64,000 bases of DNA from Lingula anatina (taxonomy: Eukaryota; Brachiopoda; Lingulata; Lingulida; Lingulidae). The stretch covers positions 62,001 to 126,000 of the forward strand of contig NW_019775679.1 in the NCBI RefSeq assembly GCF_001039355.2, read 5' to 3'. The position numbers were made by a program, and so were the translations under genes. Each line of letters starts with the position of its first letter. Within the stretch, counting starts at the first letter, position 1. Below are positions 12,301 to 24,189 of the stretch, in pieces. The notes under the pieces are model-generated. The model was not told where the DNA came from. It did not search any database and saw only the letters and a list, made by a program, of their open reading frames with translations.

Positions 12301-15300
12301 ACCCCCTTCAAATATTTTGCCAATTTACAGCAATTACTTAATTTAAAAATGTTATATTATTAACTGTGATTTAAGTGTTTGTGGATTTTCCAGAAAGCAA
12401 CATTGGTGTCATCCAGTGCAGATTGGAAACTAGACCCAGAAGAACTGGCCAGCAAGTTTAATATTAAAACTAAAGCAATCATTATCAATACTCCACATAA
12501 CCCAACTGGCAAAGTAGGTTGAAAGGTTTTAATAGTACATTTAATGTAGGGCATATGTATTTTTTATTAGTTTCAATGGACCATTTAAACCCGGTCATTT
12601 CTCTTGTATTTTTCTGTCTCTGCTGGAACTGGAAATGACAGGTGTTTTCCAATGTCCTCTGAAATTCAGGGTTTGTTTAATTGTTGAAACAAAAAAAGGG
12701 CGATTGAAGTGCTAGGATCTATGTGTGTTTTATATTGGTCTAAACCCCTTTTCAATTTTTATACTGTGTCTTTTCTATGTGAATCCGCTCTTTGTGTAAC
12801 AACCAAGTTTTCATACAACGTGTATTATTTTATTACTGTAAGAGGGTTGCTGTAAACATGGTAATTATGTTATTTATTGTACGAATGATGTCAATGGGCA
12901 CATGTAAACATCTACATATCATCCACGGCTCTGATCTATCCTTGGTGTAGGTTTTTTCCAGGGCAGAGTTGGAGGTTATAGCAGACCTGTGTAAACAGCA
13001 TGATGTGATGGTGATATCAGATGAAGTGTATGAGTGGATTACTTTCCAAGGGGAGGAACATGTGAGAATAGGTAGGAAAACTCCAGCATGTGCTCTACTT
13101 CCTCCTACGACTGATTATTCACTGCCTATATTTAGACACTTTTTTTTCAGAAAAAGTATTTTGAAAAGGATCTGAATATTTACAAATATGTAGGATGATT
13201 TTCGCACATTCTATATTGATATTTTTATACAAACGCTGCCTGTACATTTAACTTTCCCCTGCGTATACTGTCGCCCGACATCTTTATCACTGTTCACTTT
13301 TCATTGTAAACACAATAAATGGATAACCATGTGGCTTGTATTCCTAAAACTCAATTTTTAGGACTGAGATACATATACAGGTACACCTTGTTCAAGCCTG
13401 CTTAGCATTTTCGTTTTGAAGTTTTTTATTTATTTATTCAATTACGGCTTTTTAAATTTTTTTCAACACTGGCGTTTTCGGTGGGTGACTTTTAACTTCT
13501 ATGGGTCTGAAGCCTACTGCTTCATGTAGATACATTTTGTAAATATACATAAAATTGGTGGTGATAATGATGTAAAGCATTATGTTATATTGGATCAAAA
13601 TGAATAAAAACCCTATTTAGTCCACTGACATTTTAGTTTATGATTTATGTCTGTACATTTGATAGCTTTTCTGGCTCGTTTAGTTTGCTGTTATAAAAAT
13701 GATTTAAATCTCTCAGATGCCATGTCATTTAAAAAGGAATTAAGTTCTTGCCACTCCTCCAAACCACTTTGTGGAATTGCATGTAGTGACTTTATAATTT
13801 TACCATCCAACCGGTAATTAAAATAAGAACTTAAATGTTTAATTACTAGTTATTAATATTATTATTGAATTATTTCAACTTGTAAAAAAATATCCCCTCT
13901 TTTCTAGCCACCCTACCAGACATGTGGGAGCGTACCATCAGTATCAGCAGTGCTGGGAAGACATTCAGTGTGACAGGCTGGAAGCTGGGCTGGTGTATAG
14001 GACCTCCACACCTGATAGAGGGCGCTCAGAGGATTCACCAGAACTGTAACTACACCTGCCCTACTCTACTACAGGTATGTGGGACATCAGATATATAGGT
14101 GTATGTTTTAAATTAAAGGTGTATTGTTTCATGAGTATATATTGTAAAGTTACCTGCCAACAAAGGCATGGAAAAACAGTTAGTCTGACTGTTGCTATTT
14201 AAATGCAGGTACCCAGTAACTGCATTTTTATCATAATTAGGAAGCAGTGGCTGTTGGCATGGAAACAGAAGTAAACAGACTTGATCAGACAGACAGCTAC
14301 TTCAAACAACTTAGTGATGACTTGGAAAGAAAGCGTGACATTCTTGCCAAGGATCTTCAGGAGGTCGGGTTCGTTCCTGTCATTCCCCAAGGAGCGTACT
14401 TCATGATGGCCGACTTTTCGCATTTAAGTTGGTATTTTTTAGAAACATGAATTTAAATTAATTTAATTTTGAATAATAAAAGGCAAATATATCTATTAGG
14501 AAAACAAGGAATAGCATATATTCCATATCATAAGGGACTGTATCATTTCAGAGATGAAAATCACTTACTTTGGACCGAAAGATTTAAGATACTACTATAT
14601 TTTGCTTTTATCTAAAGAGGTCATTGTGAAGTATATAGCAGGCAAAGTTTCTTGAAAGTTGTTCCAGAGTATATGATAAGCATCTCAAAAGCTTTACGAA
14701 AAGATCTTGAAGCCAAGAACAATCCAACAGAAAATGTTGTCTTTGTTTTACAATAAATCTTTATTTTCTGATCACTTTACTTATGTAATACAACATAAAC
14801 ATACAGTATTATATTCAGTTTGTATAATTACAAATTCATAAAATAACAGCTTATTCAGAATAAATTAAAATGTTTTGTTGCATGGTAAAATTTTCAATTG
14901 GCCAAAGCAGAAAGTTTGTTTACTCCCACGTAGAAAGGTGCCTCTATCTTTTAATTTACAAGAACCTAGACAAATAATCTAAAATATGTTAATATAAAAA
15001 GTCTGGATTATACATTTTTTACATATATTATAGATGTCAGTTTTGATGACAGTAACAGTCCTGACACTACAGAGGATGTCAAGTTCTGCAAATGGATGAC
15101 TGTCAATAAGGTGAATTATAAACAAACTGCATGTGTGGATATACATGTATGCATACATAAACGAATACACTGACTTGTGTGCTTCTCACCTATGTGCATG
15201 AAAATAAGATAATATAATGATATAAGTGCGATCACAATCTGTAAAAATATTTGATCAATTTATTATTCTTACTATCATATTCCTATGTAAATAAGATACT

Positions 15301-16195
15301 TATTTACCATATGTAAATAAGATAATGTTTTGGTCACAGTTATGAAAGTGAAGATCACCCTCGATATAATGACAATGCATTTAATACCAGGAAGAAATTA
15401 TAACGTTTATTGTTAATCTAAATTAAATACCTGTCATTCGAACATTTCAGAAGCTGTCTGCTATCCCACCAAGTGTTTTCTACCACAAAGGTAACAAACA
15501 TTTAGGAGCCAAATATCTACGCTTCTGCTTTATCAAGGTAAGTAAAGATTGAGAAATATAAGGGCGATACATCCTTTTTTTTCATTGACCTGTGGTTATT
15601 TTTTCCATATAACAGTCTTAGCAGTCAATCCATTGGTCTTCTGTATCAATGGAATATTACCGCAGTTGTCCTTGTTACATGTGAATAAACAATTGTTACT
15701 CAATATATACGCTTTTGAAAAGAGTTTGACATCTGCTTTTAGCTAATATTCTCTTTTGGGCCTTCAGTACTAACATTATTCTGAGGTATAACATCAGATG
15801 ACAATAAAATATTATATTGACAATGTTTATATACATATAGATATGGGTAAGGCTTAACAGATATGGGATCGGCCTTCCAAGTAATCATATTTGATTGTTA
15901 ATTGTAAAATTATCATACAATGAACGTCTAACCATTTTCCACACAACTAAAATTATGTCTAAAGCTGAATAATCTTATAGCAGTGTGGGAATTCTTCAAA
16001 AAGTACTTTGAATTCTCTAAGTAGAAACACAGCTTTAAACGAATCATTAATTGATTAAAATGGATTAATTTGCGTAAATGGTATTGAACTGATAACAAGA
16101 ATTTCAACTATGACTAACTCTATTTCTGTTTGAAGGAGGATAGCACACTGGAAAGAGCAGCAGACATATTGAAAGAATGGAAGAAATCCTTATAA
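9355..16195 (+). CDS. KYAT3-like: Kynurenine aminotransferase 3-like gene, second copy (complete)
   Basis: Complete PLP-dependent aminotransferase of the KYAT3/CCBL2 family. Coding exons: 9355-9458, 9878-9937, 10249-10300, 10628-10726, 11375-11524, 11980-12069, 12394-12513, 12951-13071, 13908-14074, 14241-14427, 15034-15110, 15451-15537 and 16136-16195. All junctions are GT-AG and the frame is unbroken. Translation from the ATG at 9879 gives 422 residues: N186 in [10 protein letters not shown]214 and Y217 in SDEVYEW, PLP lysine K248 in SAGKTF, and R398 in RFCF. Starting at 9355 adds 35 residues rich in Arg, Ser and hydrophobic residues (...VVRSFCSQ...), which looks like a mitochondrial presequence; the total of 457 is close to human KYAT3. 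Joining that exon needs the AG at 9876-9877; the AG at 9871-9872 leaves the extension out of frame and would leave ATG 9879 as the start. The enzyme would make kynurenic acid from kynurenine in mitochondria or cytosol. Confidence 0.93.
11334..11433 (+). repeat. 50-bp tandem duplication over an exon boundary
   Basis: The start of the exon at 11375 (GTTCAGGCAATCTCCAAGATG) has a close copy 50 bp upstream (GTTCAGGCAATCTTTAAGATG), inside the intron. The acceptor CTTCCAG at 11368-11374 lies between them and gives the correct frame. Confidence 0.7.
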
Positions 16196-16459
16196 CGGGA
16201 AGAAATGGGTGACAGATAAAAAATAGATATAATATCTAAATGAATACAAATATTTAATTTTAATATTAAAGCAAATCATTAAGCACGCAGTGTTAGATAT
16301 ATTTCATATCTGATTAGTATATCAAACACAACTGGTTTTTACAACGCGTCTTTGAATGGGAATACGAACTAGCTAATAAAAATCTAATTCCGCAGAATGA
16401 CGTTTATGTTATAATAAGGGAATGAAAGTGAAAGTTACGAAGGCATAATCACAGATACG

Positions 16460-17985
16460 TCACACTCCCTGATTGCCAGCGGGTTGAGTTATGCTGCCAT
16501 AAGAAAAAGAGACGCGGCTGTGCACTTGGGACCTTCTAGCTCCCTTTATATTTATCCAAGTTTTTGTGCAAATGAATTCTTTGGTTTCAACCCACATTGC
16601 TTTTAATTCTTCCCTGTACGGGCGGGCACTCAAGCAGTAAAGAAAGAAATTCGAGGCATGATTCATGTAAAATAATAGTATGAAAACTGAGTAAATCATA
16701 GAAAACTTTGCTCTCTCATAGTCGGTAGTAGTTCCATATATTTTGATAATATCAGCTTGGATCATGTTAAATCCCGTTGTCATGATCCAATACGCCACCG
16801 TGACGGAGATGAGCATTCTGGTAACACTCCTCTGTTCTTCGACTTGTCGGTCTCTACTATGTAACCAGTTGTTTGGGAATGGTATTTTGGGCTTCGGTAC
16901 TTGCGATTCATTCCTCTCGTTATCTTTCCAGACGGCACAAACTAGCCAGATGTTAATGATTGGCAAGCCGACAAAAGGGATGATCCAATATATCACTAGA
17001 GCCACCCATTTGTATGTGGAATAGTAATTCCCTACATCGCCTGAAAAGCAAATTGCACTGTACACATTTTGTCAAGCCTATCATTATCCTAAAAATATTA
17101 AGAATTCCTCTAAATAATAGTGCATCAATTTAAGTGCAACAACGAATCTGAGTTATATACTGACTAATGTTGTACGCTGCATGAATATTTCACTGCAGCA
17201 AGCTTACCTGCATCCTTACTGTGTAATGTCAGGAGATCTGGGGAATCGTGGTAGATATTCCAGCATATCTGCCGCCCACACTCGTAGAAATAAATATCAA
17301 ATAAAGGGATAGGGATGTTCAAAATGAGGAGGAAAACCACGATCGCAACGATGTAAATCCGAGTCTTCTTAATTGAAAAAATCACCTCGTGTTTTGGTGT
17401 GTTAATATGTCTGAGGAGTCTCTCCCCACTCATCAACATTATCATACACGCACTCATTTCAGGCGCGAAATACACCGTGAATACAGTCAGCCCACAGAGC
17501 CCTTTACTGGCTGTCATCGCTGGATAAAGGAGCTCGTACTCGACCCAGTAGGAGAAGCCGTCGATTAAGGTACAGCAGTCAGCTACAGCCAATGCTATCA
17601 TGATATTACAGGTGGTCACTCTACGTAATTCCCGCCTCAGCAAGACACAAACACAAAGCACGTTGAAGAACAAACCCACAAAGTAAATTATCGGCCGCCC
17701 TATAAGACGCATATAGTCTGCAGCCGCGACCAAGGTGTTGTTGGGGAGATAGTCGATGCGGAGCCTGGCGGTCGTGACGGCCTGGTTGAACAGAATTTCT
17801 TCGCACTTGTTGGCGTGAGAGCCGTTTCCTGTGGGATACCACCAAGAATAACCCATTGCGTACTCTGAGTCACCGACGTCCTCCATATAAATGGACATTT
17901 CTCCTTCTGAGTCCTGGAAAGCATTGGCGGCGAGCGCCCAAGACAGCATCTGTTTAATTATAATTGTCACAAGCACTCTATTCAT
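16460..17985 (-). CDS. Class A (rhodopsin-like) GPCR, gene A, two exons
   Basis: Exon 1 is 17985-17208 and exon 2 is 17040-16460, with donor GTAAGCTT, acceptor TTGCTTTTCAG and a phase-1 intron in extracellular loop 2; the product is 452 residues. Residues 1-20 look like a signal peptide. An extracellular region with N-glycosylation sequons (NGS, NNT) follows, then seven hydrophobic segments. TM2 has LAVAD (D136); TM3 begins with a Cys that pairs with a loop-2 Cys in the family and ends GERL instead of DRY. TM6 lacks CWxP. TM7 reads NHASNFFLYCLS in place of NPxxY. The pattern resembles invertebrate peptide-type class A receptors such as FMRFamide receptors; the ligand is unknown. It is convergent with the KYAT3 gene, whose stop lies 265 bp away. 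The TTTATT (AATAAA on its strand) seen downstream of genes B and C is altered here. Confidence 0.9.
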
Positions 17986-18549
17986 TGTTGATGAATCATT
18001 GGTTTCACAGCTGGAAACAATGGTTCGGGTTTAAAAATAAATATAATAAAAGTATACTGATACACCTGTAGTAATGCTCGTGACAAAAATGATAAATACA
18101 ATAGCACTGATAAGAATATAACATATATTGATAATGTGATAAAAATAATAATATGTAGAGCCGGCGCAGTGATTCATGTTCTTTTAATGATCACTGAATG
18201 GTTATATATTAATCATTGATCTGAAATGTAGGCATTACTGATGGAAATCAAGTGTTGAATTTAGAACAACACTAACAGTAACGTGAAATTCCTTATGGCA
18301 TATTCCATAACTACTCAAGTGACCTTACAAATTGATGAAATACTTCGAATTTTCAACCCAGAAAGACGTCTATATGCACCATAAAATATTAGCCGATAGA
18401 GAGTCCATCATAAATGATATGTATTGTTTTAACACTGATATACCCGACCAATCATTTAATCTTTTTTTCAATCGGTGCTTGCTTCATATTTATCAGACAT
18501 AATTGGTATTTATGAGGGTGCAATGAAAATGTTGTTATTGACGAGGTCA

Positions 18550-18552
<3 letters not shown>

Positions 18553-18608
<56 letters not shown>
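18553..18608. repeat. (AT)n microsatellite upstream of GPCR A
   Basis: About 56 bp of AT repeat inside the conserved 5' flank of the - strand GPCRs. The equivalent place upstream of gene B (about 24210) has no such repeat. Confidence 0.95.
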
Positions 18609-18610
<2 letters not shown>

Positions 18611-19096
18611 ATAGCCTGATGCTGTCACTGCGATTGTTGATCAACAACGCATGCCGGCGCGCGCGGGAGTGGGGATTTTTTCGGGGTACTTCTCTAAATG
18701 TCAGCCTTTTCCTTTCTTCCTGGCGATCAAAAGTCCTTCTGTCAGCATATTGACGAAAACCACATATTTCACAAATTACATGATAACGTGTATTGTGGGT
18801 CTTCAGCTATTGCCACCCCTACCACTACCGAAAACAATTCTCGGCCTTTGCGGCACTGACAACGTTATTCGTAGGCGCCGTCTTCACGGATGACTTCAGT
18901 GATACGTACTCCGAAGTCAATAATGTGAATAAAATAGAACAAGTACGAGTGAATTACAAGAAATACAGAATGCTGCCAAAATAGAAAAGTAGGACAACTT
19001 GATTGAACCATTAACTTTGGAGCTTCAACTTGTCAAAAGCAGTTCGTTGTCAAGGAAACATACTGCCTTTCTATCAAGTGTTATTTATGTTATCTC
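18600..19096. repeat. Conserved 5' flank block of the - strand GPCRs
   Basis: This block recurs at about 24200-24650 with near identity over most of its length (for example CTTCCTGGCGATCAAAAGTC and CAGCTATTGCCACCCC). Diverged copies lie at 27390-27700 and 28330-28500. It sits 0.6-1.1 kb upstream of each GPCR start and may hold promoter or 5' UTR sequence. No open frame is shared by the copies. Confidence 0.7.
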
Positions 19097-19679
19097 TGTA
19101 AAGGACATAACCTGACACCCCTACTGTTTAATGTAGTCCACTTATCACCCCTATCAATAATAGACACTGCCACCAAGCATGAGCAGTTGATTACACAGAA
19201 AACTTAAATGCAAGCAGTTGAATTATATGCAGACATCCAAGAAGTTACAAAATTTGGCATACAAAAGAGGACAAAAAAATTGTAAGTTTCATTTACTTTA
19301 CTTTAATACAACTGCCATTGTTACTATCACATTCATATTGACTTAAAATTTAGTTTTAGGTAAATATATTGTGGTATTTACAAGTCTCAGTAAAATTTGG
19401 GTGTGGACTCGTGGATAATTTCAAAAGAAGTGTCATTTTTCTTTATTATTTAATGTATTCACTTTATTAATATTTATTTATCTGTTTGTTTCTTTATATC
19501 TATATATAATGTGCTCTAGGGTTTTTGTCAGTTATTTAAGCATTTTTTATTTTTTATTTTACAGATTTGAACCATACACACATAAGTATCGTCACACAAG
19601 TTTGTGTAAAGAGACAATAAATCAACCGTATTAGTACAAATACAGTCTTCTCTTTTGTATTGGAGTGTCACCCGCCACA
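19097..19679. mobile_element. Solo LTR of an LTR retrotransposon
   Basis: 583 bp beginning TGTAAAGGAC and ending CCGCCACA (TG...CA), flanked on both sides by the 5-bp duplication ATCTC (19092-19096 and 19680-19684). The duplicated block at 24653-24657 has the uninterrupted sequence ATCTCCTTAAAG, which is the empty site. Inside are a TATATATAA stretch and AATAAA, as expected for an LTR. No retroviral-type coding sequence remains, so the element was reduced by LTR-LTR recombination. The internal sequence gives no clear family. Confidence 0.88.
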
Positions 19680-20491
19680 ATCTCCTTAAAGACCATTAGA
19701 GTAAGGAACTTGGTGATTACAACTGTTTCTTGAAAATGTGTTCCAAAGCTTTGCTAAAAGATCTTGGAAACATAAAACAATCAAACAGAAAATGATCTGT
19801 TTGTTTTACAGTAAACCTTTATTTTTTTTATCATATTATTTATGTAATGCAACATAGACATATCAAATTTAGCTGATATAATTACAAATTCATAGAAAGA
19901 CAGCTTATTAAAAATAAATGAAAATGTTTTGTTGCATGTTAAAAGTTTAGGTGGCCAAAGCAGAAAGTTTGTTTATTCCCACATAGAAAAGTGCCTCCAC
20001 TTTTTAGTTTACAAGAACATGAACACATTATCTACCGATTACGAATGTTCATATAAAAAGTCTGGATTAAACTTTTTTATATCTATTACAGATGTCCGCT
20101 TTGATAAACCTGATATTCCTGACATTACAGAGGATGTCAAGTTAGTTCTGTAAATGGATGACCGTCAAAAAGGTAAATTCTTAACGAAGTGCATCTGTGG
20201 ATATAGAAGTATGCATACACAAACCTATACAGGCCTGTGTACTTGTCATCTGTGCGCATGGAAATAAGATAATATAGTGCTATGAGTAACGTGTGACCAA
20301 TTTCTGTACGAATGTATGATCAATTTCACATTCTTACTATGTTTAAAAGATAATATTATGAAAGGGAAGAAATATCTCCATATTATAACAATGCATGTTA
20401 TACCAGTAAAAAATAAAAACTTTTGTCTATCAAAATCAAACACCTGTCATTAGTTTAAACACTTTCGAAGCTGTCTGCCATCCCACCAAGT

Positions 20492-20492
<1 letters not shown>

Positions 20493-20547
<55 letters not shown>
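20493..20547. repeat. Poly-T tract within a pseudo-exon
   Basis: An uninterrupted run of about 55 T residues interrupts the KYAT3 exon remnant between CACCAAGTG and ACCACAAAT. It could be an expanded short T run or a small poly-A-tailed insertion on the other strand. Its true length is uncertain, as with any assembled homopolymer. Confidence 0.9.
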
Positions 20548-20550
<3 letters not shown>

Positions 20551-20646
20551 ACAAATATCACAAACATTTAAGAGACAAATTTCTACGCTTCTGTTTATCA
20601 AGGTCAGTATAGTCTTTTTTCGTCATTTTTATTAAAAAGTTAAAAA

Positions 20647-20687
20647 GCCCTACAGCTGTTTCGGCCCGGAGGACTCGTCAGGGGCGC
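20647..20687 (-). ncRNA. Hammerhead ribozyme-like motif, left arm
   Basis: Read on the - strand it gives, in order: GCGCCC (stem I 5' side), CTGACGA (catalytic box, CUGANGA), GTCC-TCCG-GGCC (stem II, one mismatch), GAAA, CAGCTG (very short, self-complementary stem III), TA (cleavage position) and GGGC (stem I 3' side, pairing with GCCC). All invariant core bases appear intact. Short stem III motifs of this kind are known from Penelope-like and other non-autonomous retroelements, where they are thought to work as dimers. Activity is not shown by sequence alone. Confidence 0.72.
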
Positions 20688-20718
20688 AAACAACAAAAAA
20701 CAACAAATTTTGTTGTTT

Positions 20719-20758
20719 GCGCCCCTGATAGGCCTCCGGGCCTAAACAGCTGTAGGGC
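20719..20758 (+). ncRNA. Hammerhead ribozyme-like motif, right arm (decayed)
   Basis: Same layout on the + strand: GCGCCC, then CTGATAG in place of CTGANGA, then stem II GGCC-TCCG-GGCC in the perfect form, then TAAA in place of GAAA, CAGCTG, TA and GGGC. The two core changes should abolish cleavage. Its perfect stem II supports the reading of the less regular stem II in the left arm. Confidence 0.62.
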
Positions 20759-21479
20759 TTTTTAAATTCTAAATTAAAATGGAGATTAAAGACTAATTTG
20801 TTTGGTTCCTTGTCTCTCTACACTAGCTCCCCATGGTCCGTCACAATGGGTAGAGCACTTTTCCATAGTGTATCAACTTTATTCTCCATTATATATATAT
20901 ATATGTATATATATATATTTCAAAGAAAAAATATTATTTTTGATTGAACTACACCTGTGCTTATTTATATATATCTTAGCAGCAACCCAGTAGTCTCCTG
21001 AATCAATGGAATATCACCGAAGTTGACCTTTTTACGTGTAAATAAACCATTGTTACCCAATAGATAGGTTTTTGAATACAGTTTGACATCTGCTCTTAGC
21101 TAGTATTCTCCCTTGGGTCTTCAATACTAACTAACACTATTCTAGTGTCCAACATCAGATAAAATCTAAAATATTATATTGATAATGTTTATATATACAT
21201 AGATATGGGTTAATACTTAACAGAAATGGAATCGGCCTTCCAAGTAATCAAGTAATCATGTTTGATTGTTAATTGTAAAATTATCTTACAATGAACGTCT
21301 AACCATTTTCCACACAACGAAAATTGCATCTTAAAGTGAATTATATTATAACAGTATAGAAATACTTTAAAATATTTTGTATTTGAAGGAGGATAGCACA
21401 CTGGAAAGTGCAGCAGACATACTGAAGAAATGGAAGAAATTCTTAAAAGGGGAACGAATGGGTGACACAAAAAAGATAA

Positions 21480-21916
21480 TATCTATATGAATACAGATAT
21501 TTCAATATTAATTCAAAACATTAGGTCTACATTCTTAGATATATTTCATATCTGGTTAATGTATCAGACAATTGACAAGAGAGCTGCATTAGAAACAAAA
21601 TCAGAACCTCCTTGGTGCAGGTAATGAATTGTTAATGGGGCAACAAACAGTTTCCTACGTATCTCAATGCATAAAAATCACCCAAACTTATATGACGTAC
21701 GCCTTGAAGTTTGAGCATAATGCTTCTCACCCCCGTCCCATTTTTAGATACCCTAAAACAGTCTTATATGGAACAAGATGAACATTTCAGTACCTGTGCG
21801 CCCCCCTCCCCCTCTTCCCATAATCATCCTCATTAAATGCATACCAGTAATGCTTCAGCACTGCATTCATTGTTTTATGTAACTCTTTTTAAAGTCTATT
21901 TTCTGTTTTGACTGTT

Positions 21917-21954
<38 letters not shown>

Positions 21955-22050
21955 CACACAACTTCTGTGTAAAGAGTTTATAATCAGGGTCCAATTAGAA
22001 GTGAAACAATTAAATAATATCTTTGAATAGGAATATCACCTAGCTAATAA
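21480..22050. other. Spacer between decayed KYAT3 exons and GPCR B
   Basis: No gene. It contains a (TG)n microsatellite at about 21918-21951. Similarity to 7230-7650 ties it to the spacer of the first module. Confidence 0.6.
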
Positions 22051-22054
22051 AAAA

Positions 22055-22060
22055 TTTATT
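22055..22060 (-). terminator. Polyadenylation signal of GPCR B
   Basis: TTTATT on the + strand is AATAAA on the gene strand, 65 bp past the stop codon. The same signal occurs at 25535-25540 for GPCR C. Confidence 0.6.
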
Positions 22061-22125
22061 CCGCATCATGTCGTTTTCGTTCAATAAGGGCAAATGAAAG
22101 TTATAAAGGCTTTATCCAATGTTTG

Positions 22126-23622
22126 TCACACTTCCTGATTGCCGGCGAGTCGAGTTATGCTGCCATACGAAGAGGCGCGGCTGAGCACGTGTGACCTTCT
22201 AGCTCCCTTCATCTCTCTTTTTGTGTAAATGCATTCCTTAATATCAACCCACATTGCTTTTATTTCTTCCCTGTATGGGCGGGCACTCAAGCAGTAAAGA
22301 AAGAAATTCGAGGCATGATTCATGTAAAATAGTAGTGTGAAAACTGTGTAAATCATAGAAAACTTTGCTCTTTCGTAATCGGTAGTATTTCGATATACAT
22401 CTATTATATCTGCTTGAGTCAAGTTGAACCCCGTTGTCATGATCCAGTATGCCACCGTGACGGAGATGAGCATTCTAGTGACGCTCTTCTGTTCTTCGAC
22501 TTGCCAGTCTCTATGTAACCCGGAGTCTGAGGTTGGTATAGTGGACTCCTGTACTTGCGACTCATTCCTGACACTATCTTTCCAGACGGCACATATAAGC
22601 CAGACGTTAATGATTGGCAAGCCGACAAAAGGGATGATCCAATACATCACTAGAGCCACCCATCTGTATACCGAATAGTAATTACCTTCCTCAGCTGAAA
22701 AGCAAATTTAACATTTTGTCTATAGCTTATCCTAGAAAGAAATAAGTAAGTCTCCTTAATCAAAAGCATGAAAACGCGACCTTGGATCTTATTAATGTAG
22801 TGGCTGATGCTGTACGCTGGGTTAATGTTTCACTGTGGTTAGCTTACCTGCTTTGCTATTGTGTATTTCCAGTAGTTCTGTGGAATCGTGGAAGATATTC
22901 CAACATATCTGCTGTCCACACTCATAAAAATAAATATCAAACAAAAGGATAGGGATGATGTTTAAAATGAGGAGGAAAACCAAAATCGCAACGATGTAAA
23001 TCCGAGTTTTCTTAGTGGAAAAAATCACCTCGTGTTGTGGTGTGTTAATATGTCTGAGGAGTCTCTCCACGCTCATCAACATTATCATACACGCACTCAT
23101 TTCAGGCGCGAAATACACCGTGAATACAGCCAGCCCACAGAGCCCTCTACTGGCTGTCATTGCTGGATGAAGGAGCTCGTACTCGACCCAGTAGGAGAAG
23201 CCGTTGAATAAGATACAGCAGTCAGCGACAGCTAAAGCTATCATGATATTACAGGTGGCCACTCTGCGTAATTCCCGCCTCAGCAAGACACAAACACAAA
23301 GCACGTTGAAGAACAAACCCACAAAGTATATTACCGGTCGCCCTATAAGACGCATATAGTCTGCAGCCGCGACCAAGGTGTTGTTGGGGAGATAGTCGAT
23401 GCGAAGCCTGGCGGTCGTGACTGCCTGGTTGAACAGAATTTCCTCGCACTTGTTAGCGTGAGAGACGTTTCCGGTTGGATACCACAAAGAATAACCCGTC
23501 ACGTACTCTGATTCACCGACGACCTCCATATAAACGGGCATTTCTCCTTCTGGGTCCAGTAAAGCGGCGAGCGACCAAGACAGCATCTGGTTTATTATTA
23601 TTGTCACAAGCACTCTATTCAT
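22126..23622 (-). CDS. Class A GPCR, gene B, two exons
   Basis: Exon 1 is 23622-22848 and exon 2 is 22694-22126, with the same phase-1 intron as gene A; the product is 447 residues. It is very similar to genes A and C. It has a signal peptide-like N-terminus (short by a few residues after LSWSLAA), sequons NVS and NNT, LAVAD in TM2, SVERLL after TM3, no CWxP in TM6, and NHASNFFLYCLS in TM7. The C-terminus is GNQEV. Here loop 2 and TM5 read NIIPILLF, one residue longer than in A and C. A decayed KYAT3 3' end lies just beyond its stop. No inactivating change is visible. It is probably a plasma-membrane receptor for an unknown, likely peptide, ligand. Confidence 0.9.
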
Positions 23623-24097
23623 TGTTGATGAATCATTGATTTCACAGCTGGAAACAATGGTTTGGGTTTAAAAATAAATATAATAAAATTATATTGATAG
23701 TAATGCTCGTGACAAAAATGATAAATACAACAATACTGATATAAATATATAACATATATTGATAATGGTAGTGATAAAAGTAATAATGATATGTAGAGCC
23801 GGCGCAGTGACTCATGTTCTTTTAATGATCACTGAATGATTATTAATCATTGATCTGAAATGTAGGCATTCCTGATGGTAATCAAGTGTTGAATCTTGAA
23901 TACCACTAACAGTAACGTGAAATTTCATATGACAGATATACATATTCCGTAACCACCCAAGGGGCTTTCCAGATTGATGAAATACTTCGAATTTTCAACC
24001 CAGAAAGACGTCCACATGTCCGTTAAAATATTGTCCGATAGTGTGTCCATTACGAATGATATGTATTGTTTTAACACTGTTATACCCGACCAGTAAT

Positions 24098-24122
24098 TTT
24101 TTTTTTTTTTTTTTTTTTTTTT
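24098..24122. repeat. Poly-T tract
   Basis: About 25 T residues in the GPCR B upstream flank; the matching place near 18464 has only a short T run. Confidence 0.85.
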
Positions 24123-24189
24123 GCAATCGTTGCTTACTTCAAATCTATTAGACATAATTGGTATTTATGAAGGTGCAATGGAAATGTCA

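Larger units (their letters stand above)
20642..20765. repeat. Long palindrome with paired hammerhead-like motifs
   Basis: Two inverted arms of about 55-60 bp (20642-20694 and 20712-20765), separated by an A/T-rich spacer. The arms share AAAAAGCCCTACAGCTGTTT and CCGGAGG / GGGGCGCAAACAAC blocks and differ at a few sites. Each arm, read outward from the centre, contains a type I hammerhead ribozyme layout; see the two ncRNA entries. Confidence 0.9.
20092..21450 (+). pseudogene. Decayed KYAT3 3' exons (third module)
   Basis: Three exon remnants in the order of the intact gene. The 77-bp exon copy (20092-20172) has 4 extra bases and so a shifted frame. The 87-bp exon copy (20468-20602) is split by about 55 T residues at 20493-20547. 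The terminal exon copy (from 21389) has lost its stop, reading AAATTCTTAAAAGGG. Splice sites are partly kept. Similarity to the intact copy starts near 19685 in the intron before the first of these exons, so catalytic exons were never part of this duplicate, or were lost. Confidence 0.9.
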
